12,965 nt of DNA, taken from an uncultured Campylobacteraceae bacterium (GTDB lineage: Bacteria; Campylobacterota; Campylobacteria; Campylobacterales; Arcobacteraceae). The translations under genes and the position numbers were made by a program. This document shows positions 1 through 6,159 of the stretch, one piece after another. The notes below the pieces were generated by a model. The model was not told the origin of the DNA. It saw only the letters and a program-made list of their open reading frames with translations, and made no database searches. How positions within the stretch are numbered: the stretch's first letter is position 1; each line of letters opens with the position of its first letter. The stretch is taken from NCBI GenBank assembly GCA_913057765.1, contig CAJXPH010000059.1, positions 1 through 12,965 of the forward strand, read 5' to 3'.

Positions 1-46
1 AGATCCTCTCTGGTCTCGTGGGCTCGGAGATGTGTATAAGAGACAG
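1..46 (+). other. Nextera sequencing adapter (i7 side), not genomic
   Basis: This is synthetic library sequence. Positions 28-46 are the 19-bp Tn5 mosaic end AGATGTGTATAAGAGACAG. Positions 13-27 are the Nextera read-2 linker GTCTCGTGGGCTCGG, and 5-12 (CCTCTCTG) match an i7 index (N708 as I recall it). Positions 1-4 are the end of the P7 oligo. Genomic sequence begins at 47. The same block occurs in reverse complement at the other end. Confidence 0.98.
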
Positions 47-88
47 TATCAATATGACATATTTTTAAAGTGATGATTTTTTTTATCA

Positions 89-94
89 TATAAT
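89..94 (+). promoter_or_regulatory. predicted sigma70 promoter of the DUF3010 gene
   Basis: A perfect TATAAT lies 24 bp before the start codon at 119. The upstream stretch at 64-70 (TTTAAAG) resembles the loose T-rich -35 region of Campylobacterota. Transcription would start near 101, giving an 18-nt leader that holds the AAGGA ribosome site at 109-113, 5 nt from the ATG. Confidence 0.55.
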
Positions 95-118
95 TCTCAA
101 AAATTAATAAGGAATATA

Positions 119-520
119 ATGAAAGTTTGTGCAGTTGACCTAAAATCAAATAATGCAATATTAACAGTACTTGATGATAAAAAATTTATAGATTTAAAAG
201 TAAAAAAAATTACACTTGAGAATGATGAAAACCAAGAAGACATAAGAATATTTTGTAATGAATTTTTGCTTTTTTTAGAACAAAACGAGGTTGAAAAAAT
301 AGTAATTAAAAAAAGAGCTAAAAAAGGTAATTTTGCGGGGGGACCAGTAACTTTTAAGATGGAAGGATTAATACAATTAAATCCTCTTTGTGAAGTTGAA
401 TTAATATCTGCTCAAACAGTTAATTCTTTTGAAAAGAAAAATGAAATAGAATTTCCTGAAGGTTTAAAAAAGTATCAAGAAGTTTCGTATTTAACTGCTT
501 TAACATATTTAAATCAATAG
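119..520 (+). CDS. DUF3010 family protein
   Basis: A 133-residue soluble protein matching the DUF3010 family, whose members are about 140 residues and of unknown function. What I recognise is the start MKVCAVDLKSNNA with an Asp at 7, the basic, glycine-rich segment from 64 to 75 (KKRAKKG then NFAGG), FKMEGLIQL at 79-87, VELIS at 93-97, and a C-terminal GLKKYQE at 115-121. The alternating strands and the early Asp suggest an RNase H-like fold, but this is inference and no active site can be assigned. Family members I remember have an RERP-like motif where this one has KKRA. The ATG is supported by AAGGA 5 nt upstream. It is convergent with the aldehyde dehydrogenase gene and appears to be monocistronic. 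There is no signal peptide or membrane segment. Confidence 0.85.
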   Translation: MKVCAVDLKSNNAILTVLDDKKFIDLKVKKITLENDENQEDIRIFCNEFLLFLEQNEVEKIVIKKRAKKGNFAGGPVTFKMEGLIQLNPLCEVELISAQTVNSFEKKNEIEFPEGLKKYQEVSYLTALTYLNQ

Positions 521-542
521 ACTTTATTCTATTGATTTAAAT
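507..542 (+). terminator. hairpin terminator after the DUF3010 gene
   Basis: A perfect 14-bp stem: ATTTAAATCAATAG at 507-520 pairs with CTATTGATTTAAAT at 529-542, with an 8-nt loop. The left arm includes the last codons and TAG stop of the DUF3010 gene. A T-rich stretch (545-559) follows on the plus strand, so it should stop plus-strand transcripts. It also lies just downstream of the convergent aldehyde dehydrogenase stop at 552, but there is no T run on that side. Confidence 0.7.
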
Positions 543-551
543 GTAATTTAT

Positions 552-1961
552 TTATTTTGTAATATTTACTACATGTGATTGAGTGAACTCTAATAGACCT
601 TCTTGTCCAAATTCAATTCCATAGCCTGAAAGTTTACAACCTCCAAAAGGAACATGAGGTAATACTTCTGCATGATTATTAACCCATGAAGTACCACATT
701 CTAATTTTAAAGCTATTTCTGAAGCTAATTCTTTTTCTCCCCACACAGAGCCTCCCAATCCAACTTCAGAATCGTTTGCTAAAAGTAAAGCCTCTTGAAT
801 TGCATTATATTTGATTACTGGTAAAACTGGTCCAAATTGTTCTTCTTTTACTATTCTAAAACTGTTATCAACATCTGCTACAATTGTTGGAGGGTAATAG
901 AATCCTTTTTTATCTAAAGCTTCTCCTCCACATACAATTTTTGCACCATTTGCTTTAGCATCATTTACTAATTCTTCAACTAAATTTAATTGGGCTTTAT
1001 TTTGAACAGGTCCAAAGGTTGTGCCTTCAGTCATTCCATCTCCAACAACTTGACTATTGGCAATTACAGCTAATTTTTCACATACTTCATCATACTGATC
1101 TGAATGAACATATAATCTTTTTAAAGCGGCACAAGTTTGCCCCATATTTAAAAATGAACTTTGGAATATACCATTTAGCATTTCATCAAGATTTTGACTA
1201 TTTGGTAAAATAATTCCTGCATCATTTCCACCTAGTTCTAACGTTAATCTTTTTAAACTATTTGAGGCATCATTCATAATTGATTTCCCAGTTTCCGTAG
1301 AACCTGTAAATGCAATTTTTCTAATACCTTCATGTTTACTCATTTTTGAACCTAATCCTGAACCACCAGTTAGAATATTAATAACACCTTTTGGTAAAAC
1401 TTCATTCATAATTTCAACTAATCTTAGAGTATTAAAAGGAGTATTTGATGAAGGTTTACATACCAGAGTATTCCCAGCTTTTAGTGCTGGAATCATATGC
1501 CAAATAGCAATCATAAACGGCCAATTCCAAGGAGTGATTGATCCAATAACACCTAAAGGTTTTCTATGCATTTGAATAAGTCTTGTTTCACTATCTTCTA
1601 TAGTTTCAACTTCAATCTCTAAATCAGCTGTATATCTAACCCATGCAGCTCCAGCTCCCACTTCTACTTGTGCTAAGAACATAGGTTTACCTTGCTCTTT
1701 TACAATTATCTCTGCTAATTCTGCAATATTTTCTTCAATTTTATCTGCAACTTTATGTAATAATATTTTTCTTTCATTACTAGTTGTTAAAGACCATGTT
1801 TTAAAAGCTTCATTTGCACAATTAACAGCAAAGTCTAGTTGTTTATCACTTGCACTTGGGCAAGTATTATAAACTGATTCATCTGCAGGATTTAAAACAT
1901 CAAAGTTTTTATTCTCGCCTGCTATTTTTTCCCCATTTATGATTAATTGATAATCTTTCAT
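552..1961 (-). CDS. NAD(P)-dependent aldehyde dehydrogenase, last gene of the amino-acid degradation operon
   Basis: A 469-residue cytosolic member of the ALDH superfamily, of normal length. It oxidises an aldehyde to a carboxylic acid through a Cys thioester. Visible residues are Asn146 in PWNWP, Lys169 in CKPS (coenzyme), the FTGSTETG motif at 218-225, general base Glu242 in LELGG, nucleophile Cys277 in MGQTC, and Glu374 in EEQFGP. All key residues are present, so it should be active. The sequence does not fix substrate or NAD/NADP preference. Position in the operon after a decarboxylase that makes an arylacetaldehyde suggests phenylacetaldehyde or indole-3-acetaldehyde. Succinate-semialdehyde-like activity is the main alternative. 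It starts 14 nt after the HisC-like gene with AAGGA about 6 nt before the ATG, so it is almost certainly co-transcribed. The hairpin at 507-542 follows. Confidence 0.93.
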   Translation of the reverse strand: MKDYQLIINGEKIAGENKNFDVLNPADESVYNTCPSASDKQLDFAVNCANEAFKTWSLTTSNERKILLHKVADKIEENIAELAEIIVKEQGKPMFLAQVEVGAGAAWVRYTADLEIEVETIEDSETRLIQMHRKPLGVIGSITPWNWPFMIAIWHMIPALKAGNTLVCKPSSNTPFNTLRLVEIMNEVLPKGVINILTGGSGLGSKMSKHEGIRKIAFTGSTETGKSIMNDASNSLKRLTLELGGNDAGIILPNSQNLDEMLNGIFQSSFLNMGQTCAALKRLYVHSDQYDEVCEKLAVIANSQVVGDGMTEGTTFGPVQNKAQLNLVEELVNDAKANGAKIVCGGEALDKKGFYYPPTIVADVDNSFRIVKEEQFGPVLPVIKYNAIQEALLLANDSEVGLGGSVWGEKELASEIALKLECGTSWVNNHAEVLPHVPFGGCKLSGYGIEFGQEGLLEFTQSHVVNITK

Positions 1962-1975
1962 ATTTTTCCTTTTAA

Positions 1976-3079
1976 TTAATATTTTTCAATAATTTCGTCT
2001 AAAACTTTTAGAACAATTTTATTTTGTTCTTTTGTTCCAATTGTAATTCTTATTGCGTTCAATTTATATGCAGATAAATTCCTAACAATAATTCCCTTTT
2101 TTAATAATTCTAATGCAATTTTAGAAGAGGTATATTTATCATCAAATTTAAAAGTTATAAAATTTGTAAATGAATCAATATATGAAATACCTTTTTCTTT
2201 TGCATAGTTTTCGTATTCTTTCATCTGTTCAAAATTCTTTTTTATAGACTCTTGTACAAACTCTTCATCTTTTAGTGCTTCAATTGCAGCAGTCAAAGAT
2301 AAGTTAGTAATATTAAAAGGTGGTCTTAATTTGTGCATCACTTCGATTATTTCTTTTTTTGCAATTCCATATCCAGTTCTCATACCACCTAAAGAATATG
2401 CTTTTGAAAATGTACCTAGATAGATACAATTAGGATATTTAGAAATTAAATCATGAGGTTTAATTTCTTTTTTTATATTTTTGTATGAAGCATACTCCTG
2501 ATATGCCCCATCTACAACTACTAAAGTTTCACTATCAATTTTGTTTAAAAAATTGTAAACATCACTTTTATCTAAACATTCACCAAGTGGATTGTTAGGT
2601 AAACACAAAAAAACAACATCAGGAGATTCTTTTTTATATAAATCTAAAAATTGTTCTAAGTTATGCTCATCATCTTCAGTTTTTATAACTTTTGCACCTA
2701 CTTGATTTGCATAAATTTCATATAATGCAAATGTTGTTTTACTCATAAGTATTTTTGAGTTTTCATTACATTTTGACTTTACACAAAAATTTAAAATTTG
2801 ATCACTTCCTGCTCCAATTACAATATTATTACTTTGAACTTCAAATTTTGAAGCTAAAGATTCTTTTAGTTCATACATTGAATCATCAGGATACATGAAC
2901 ATATTTTGTGCTGATTCTTGAACTTTTTTTGTAACTTTTTTTGAGCATCCATATGGATTTTCATTTGATGCAAGTTTTATAATATCATCTGAATTAATTC
3001 CATATTCTCTTACTACAAGTTCTATAGGTTTTCCTGCTTCATATACATGGCAGTTATCTAATACATTGTTAAATTTCAA
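1976..3079 (-). CDS. hisC: HisC-like PLP aminotransferase (histidinol-phosphate / aromatic amino acid type)
   Basis: A 367-residue class-I/II PLP aminotransferase that closely resembles HisC of Campylobacter and Arcobacter. Visible residues are LASNENPYG at 36-44, the phosphate-binding GAGSDQ at 89-94, PNNPLGE at 161-167, Asp190 (pyridine nitrogen) in VVVDGAY, Schiff-base Lys226 in GTFSKAYSLGG, Arg234, and the substrate-carboxylate Arg344 in IRITIG. HisC enzymes make histidinol phosphate, but several also transaminate phenylalanine, tyrosine and tryptophan. Its place between an amino-acid symporter and a phenylpyruvate-type decarboxylase, with no other his gene nearby, points to an aromatic aminotransferase role here. 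Whether it is the genome's only HisC or a paralogue cannot be seen. The start is TTG, not ATG, supported by AAGGA at 3090-3086, 6 nt upstream. That ribosome site overlaps the stop of the preceding symporter gene, which suggests translational coupling. Confidence 0.88.
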   Translation of the reverse strand: MKFNNVLDNCHVYEAGKPIELVVREYGINSDDIIKLASNENPYGCSKKVTKKVQESAQNMFMYPDDSMYELKESLASKFEVQSNNIVIGAGSDQILNFCVKSKCNENSKILMSKTTFALYEIYANQVGAKVIKTEDDEHNLEQFLDLYKKESPDVVFLCLPNNPLGECLDKSDVYNFLNKIDSETLVVVDGAYQEYASYKNIKKEIKPHDLISKYPNCIYLGTFSKAYSLGGMRTGYGIAKKEIIEVMHKLRPPFNITNLSLTAAIEALKDEEFVQESIKKNFEQMKEYENYAKEKGISYIDSFTNFITFKFDDKYTSSKIALELLKKGIIVRNLSAYKLNAIRITIGTKEQNKIVLKVLDEIIEKY

Positions 3080-3090
3080 TTCTTATCCTT
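3077..3090 (-). promoter_or_regulatory. ribosome site that fixes a TTG start for the HisC-like gene
   Basis: On the minus strand TAAAGGATAAGAATTG joins the symporter stop (TAA, 3092-3090), the ribosome site AAGGA (3090-3086), a 6-nt spacer and the TTG start (3079-3077). The TTG gives the N-terminus MKFNNVL expected from Campylobacterota HisC. Confidence 0.75.
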
Positions 3091-4421
3091 TATATTAAAC
3101 CAAGTTTGTTAATAAATAAAATAGTCACAGCAACTGGCACTATGTATTTAACCAATGTGTACCAAATATTAAATACTAACAATGAAGTATGTTGTGTAAA
3201 TTTATTTTCAAGAAGTTTTTTATCAACATAAAAGCCAATAAAAACACAAGTAACAATTGCGGCAAGTGGCATTAAAATTGATGAAGTAATAAAGTCCATC
3301 CAATCAAAGGCATTTTTCCCAAAGAATGTTAAAGTTGCACCCCAAGAATCAGACATAGATAATAAAGCAATTATTCCAAATAGATAAAAAGTAGTACCTG
3401 TGATTATTGTTGCTTTCTTTCTAGTCATTTTAAATCTTTCTATAAAAAACATTAGCGATGGTTCAATCATAGAAACAGCAGAAGTTATACCTGCAAATAC
3501 AAGTGCAATAAAAAATGAAATAGCAATTATTTGTCCTAATATTCCCCATCCTGAGAAGATAACAGGTAAAGAAATGAATACTAATCCAGGTCCCGCAGAA
3601 CTAGGAGCACCAGCTTCAAAAAGAAATGTGAATATTATAATTCCAGATACTAAAGCAACTAAAGTATCAATAAATGCAACAGAGATTGATGTTTTAATAA
3701 AGTTTGCATTTTTTGGTAAAGAAGCTGAGTATGTTAAGATAACACCAGTTGCTAAAGACAGAGTAAAAAATGCTTGTCCTAGTGCAGCTAATAGTGCACT
3801 TGAATTAATCTTACTCCAATCTGGAATAAACATAAATGACATAGCTTTAGAAAATGAATCTAAAGAGATAGAATAAATTAGTAAACCAAATAGAATCATT
3901 GCTAATAAAGGCATTAAAATTAAGTTGATTTTTTCAATTCCATCTTTGATCCCTTTTAGAACTATGAATACAACAGTTCCTGCAATTAATGTATGATAAA
4001 ACAACTGAGTGCCTATATCTTTTGTAAGATTTGTAAATGTTGCCCCAGCTTGTGAGGTTTCTGTTGGTAAAGTACTAAATGAACTTATTACATAGTTTAA
4101 AATCCAACCTAAAACAACAGAATAAAATGAAAGAATTATTAATCCAGAAAGAATCATAAATCCTGCATATTTCCATTTTGGATTCCCTGATTTTGACATC
4201 TTTACAAAAGATGTTGATACATTCGCTTCTGCATGTTGTCCCATTAAAGATTCTGCAATGAAAACACCTAATCCAATAAATATGATTGCTAATAAGTACA
4301 TTATTACAAATGCACCTCCCCCGTATTCACCTGTAATATATGGGAATTTCCACACATTACCTAATCCTACAGCTGAACCTGCAGCTGCAAGAATAAAACC
4401 TATTCTTGAAAACTTATTCAA
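3090..4421 (-). CDS. NSS (SNF/SLC6-like) sodium-dependent amino-acid symporter
   Basis: A 443-residue inner-membrane transporter of the neurotransmitter:sodium symporter family, with a LeuT fold. Signatures are the TM1 stretch SRIGFILAAAGSAVGLGNVW at 5-24, followed by KFPY at 25-28; TM6 with GQAFFTLSLATG at 215-226 (Phe219, Thr220 and Ser222 line the substrate and Na+ sites in LeuT); GPGLVFISLP at 277-286 in the extracellular loop; TM8 AGITSAVSMIEP at 310-321 with Thr313/Ser314 at the Na2 site; and Asp376 at the place of the LeuT gate aspartate. Its partner Arg is a Lys here (Lys25). The length fits the short 11-helix bacterial NSS proteins such as MhsT and Tyt1, which take up hydrophobic and aromatic amino acids. 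It probably imports the aromatic amino acid that the operon degrades. The start is TTG with AAGGA (4433-4429) 7 nt upstream. The conserved TM1 begins right after it, leaving no room for a later start. Confidence 0.9.
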   Translation of the reverse strand: MNKFSRIGFILAAAGSAVGLGNVWKFPYITGEYGGGAFVIMYLLAIIFIGLGVFIAESLMGQHAEANVSTSFVKMSKSGNPKWKYAGFMILSGLIILSFYSVVLGWILNYVISSFSTLPTETSQAGATFTNLTKDIGTQLFYHTLIAGTVVFIVLKGIKDGIEKINLILMPLLAMILFGLLIYSISLDSFSKAMSFMFIPDWSKINSSALLAALGQAFFTLSLATGVILTYSASLPKNANFIKTSISVAFIDTLVALVSGIIIFTFLFEAGAPSSAGPGLVFISLPVIFSGWGILGQIIAISFFIALVFAGITSAVSMIEPSLMFFIERFKMTRKKATIITGTTFYLFGIIALLSMSDSWGATLTFFGKNAFDWMDFITSSILMPLAAIVTCVFIGFYVDKKLLENKFTQHTSLLVFNIWYTLVKYIVPVAVTILFINKLGLI

Positions 4422-4433
4422 TTTAAATTCCTT
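4419..4433 (-). promoter_or_regulatory. ribosome site that fixes a TTG start for the symporter
   Basis: AAGGA at 4433-4429 lies 7 nt before the TTG at 4421-4419. The 40-nt gap to the upstream decarboxylase gene (4422-4461) contains no clear terminator or promoter, which supports one operon. Confidence 0.7.
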
Positions 4434-4461
4434 TTAATTTTTTTTTGTGATATATGAATTA

Positions 4462-6072
4462 TTAGTGAAGGTTTTTAATTCCATTAGCAAATTTATCCAA
4501 GGTATTAGATAAGATGCCTTTTTCTATAATTACTTCTATTAAAGAAAATTTCTTTTCATCTTTTACATCTTCTAATGCTTGTGCAAGTTCTTTATTTGTA
4601 TGAACTTTAATTCCTCTTCCTCCTAAGTTATTAGCTAACTCTGAAAAAGCCCAATATCCTAAATCATTAAATTTTGATTCTGGTTGAAAGGTTCTTAACA
4701 TTTCCCAACTTGAGTTATTAAAAACTATTACAATAGGGTTTAAATCATATCTAGAACAATTTCCTAGTTCCCATCCTGTCATTTGGAATGCACCATCACC
4801 TACAAGTATAATAGGTCTTTTTTTAGTTGCAATTTGAACACCAATTCCAGCAGGCACTCCAAATCCCATTGTTGCATAATATCCAGGTGCTACAAGTCCG
4901 CTATTTTGCATATCTAAAGCAGTAAATAAACAGTCTCCAATATCAGAAGCTATTGGCATTTTCCCGTATTTATCCATAAAATCATTTACTGCTTTTGCAA
5001 TATTAGATGGAGTAATTTTGTCATCATTTAACACAAGATTCTTTGGATATGTAAAATCTTTTTTTAGTTCTACTTCTTCTTTATCTTTTAATTTTAATAG
5101 AAGAGAATCAATTAAATTTGTAATAGTCACATCTTCATATTTTCTATAAGCAACGGTTACTTGTTCATCTTCTATATGAATTATATTAGTTGTGTTGATT
5201 TTTTGTTTTGAAGCTCCAAAATTTGTATCTGAAAGAATTACTCCTAACATAATCAAACAATCTGAGTTTTCAACTAGATTGGTTACTTTATCATCTCCTG
5301 CAACACCCATATAAGTGCCTAAAAGTTGATCTGAATTTTCTGATAATAAACCAGTACCCATAAAACTCGTTACAACAGGAATATTTAATTTCTTTGCTAA
5401 TCTAAGACATTTTTCCTCTAGTCCATATCTATTTATTTCTACTCCAACCATTAGTACTGCTTTCTTTGCACCACTAAAAGATTTAATAAAATCTTCACTA
5501 CAAGCATTTAATTTTTCAATATCAAAATCATTTTTGAATTCTACTGGTGTTTTTTCTGACTCTACAAAAACTTGATCTCTTGGAAGTTCTATATAAATAG
5601 GTCTTGATTTTTTGATGCAGTTTTGAATAGCACGTGCTATTAATAATGGAGCAGTTTTTGGATCGTCTAATCTTATTTGATCACAAGTAACTTCTTTAAA
5701 TATTTCAAATTGTGAATCAATTCTTTTTGTTTGATGATGAAGAAGTAAACCTTTTTCTCCTTCATGAACACCAGGTGCACCTGAAATGATAACTAATGGC
5801 GATTTTTCGGCATAAGCAGTAGCTACAGTATTAAGTAAGTTAAAAGCACCAGCTCCATAAGTTATTGCGGCAACTCCTATATTACCATGAAATCTACCTG
5901 CTGCATCTGCTGCAAAACCAATACCTGGTTCATGACTTAGTGTATATAATGGTAAGATTTCAGATTCTTCAATTACTTTGAAAAATGGTAATATAAAATC
6001 TCCTGGTAAACCAAATATTTCTTTTGCTCCATAATCTTTTAATGCATTTAATAATGATAAACTTATTGTCAT
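4462..6072 (-). CDS. ipdC: TPP-dependent 2-oxoacid decarboxylase, phenylpyruvate/indolepyruvate decarboxylase type
   Basis: A 536-residue cytosolic thiamine-diphosphate enzyme that should remove CO2 from phenylpyruvate or indole-3-pyruvate to give the arylacetaldehyde. Visible are GLPGDF at 21-26, TPP-activating Glu48 in HEPG, the paired His112-His113 in LLHHQTK, and the Mg-TPP motif from GDG 425-427 to NN 452-453. The pattern HHQ followed by QFEIFKE (121-127) and RLDDP (134-138), and the C-terminal NNSSWEMLRTFQPES (452-466), match the Azospirillum brasilense phenylpyruvate decarboxylase (IpdC) as I remember it, rather than pyruvate decarboxylase or Enterobacter-type IpdC. As in that enzyme, the active-site Glu of pyruvate decarboxylase is replaced by Leu459, and Asp282 and Thr71 are present at matching numbers. 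It is first in the operon. Its ATG has AAGGA 5 nt upstream and an extended -10 promoter in the divergent gap. Branched-chain oxoacids or benzoylformate are less likely substrates. Confidence 0.87.
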   Translation of the reverse strand: MTISLSLLNALKDYGAKEIFGLPGDFILPFFKVIEESEILPLYTLSHEPGIGFAADAAGRFHGNIGVAAITYGAGAFNLLNTVATAYAEKSPLVIISGAPGVHEGEKGLLLHHQTKRIDSQFEIFKEVTCDQIRLDDPKTAPLLIARAIQNCIKKSRPIYIELPRDQVFVESEKTPVEFKNDFDIEKLNACSEDFIKSFSGAKKAVLMVGVEINRYGLEEKCLRLAKKLNIPVVTSFMGTGLLSENSDQLLGTYMGVAGDDKVTNLVENSDCLIMLGVILSDTNFGASKQKINTTNIIHIEDEQVTVAYRKYEDVTITNLIDSLLLKLKDKEEVELKKDFTYPKNLVLNDDKITPSNIAKAVNDFMDKYGKMPIASDIGDCLFTALDMQNSGLVAPGYYATMGFGVPAGIGVQIATKKRPIILVGDGAFQMTGWELGNCSRYDLNPIVIVFNNSSWEMLRTFQPESKFNDLGYWAFSELANNLGGRGIKVHTNKELAQALEDVKDEKKFSLIEVIIEKGILSNTLDKFANGIKNLH

Positions 6073-6100
6073 TTTAATCCTTTAATAATTTCTATTTGAA

Positions 6101-6109
6101 AGTATAACA
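6101..6109 (-). promoter_or_regulatory. predicted promoter of the decarboxylase-symporter-aminotransferase-aldehyde dehydrogenase operon
   Basis: The minus strand reads TGT followed by TATACT, an extended -10 element. Transcription would begin near 6094, giving a leader of about 22 nt with AAGGA before the ATG at 6072. No clear -35 box is seen, which is usual for Campylobacterota sigma70 promoters. Confidence 0.55.
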
Positions 6110-6144
6110 CTCAATTATCGCATGAAAATGGCAAATAAATTTTA

Positions 6145-6153
6145 TGTTATAAT
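6145..6153 (+). promoter_or_regulatory. predicted extended -10 promoter giving a leaderless histidine kinase mRNA
   Basis: TGT followed by a perfect TATAAT (6148-6153) ends 6 nt before the ATG at 6160. The normal distance from -10 to transcription start places +1 at or within two bases of the A of the ATG. There is no Shine-Dalgarno sequence in the preceding 30 nt, so the two observations agree on a leaderless message. Confidence 0.6.
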
Positions 6154-6159
6154 CTTTCA

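Noticed and set aside
28..46. Tn5 mosaic end as sign of a mobile element
   Set aside because: It is followed outward by Nextera linker, index and P7 sequence, and there is no transposase, so it is library adapter.
71..92. Short inverted repeat ATGAT/ATCAT with a T run as a terminator of a gene before the window
   Set aside because: Only about 5 bp of stem. The T tract is better read as part of the promoter region of the DUF3010 gene.
1019..1213. 64-codon open frame on the plus strand
   Set aside because: Antisense to the catalytic region of the aldehyde dehydrogenase. No support of its own.
3400..3876. 158-codon open frame on the plus strand
   Set aside because: It is wholly antisense to the symporter gene, which has clear NSS motifs. 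The antisense product has no recognisable domain, and its length follows from the hydrophobic codon bias opposite.
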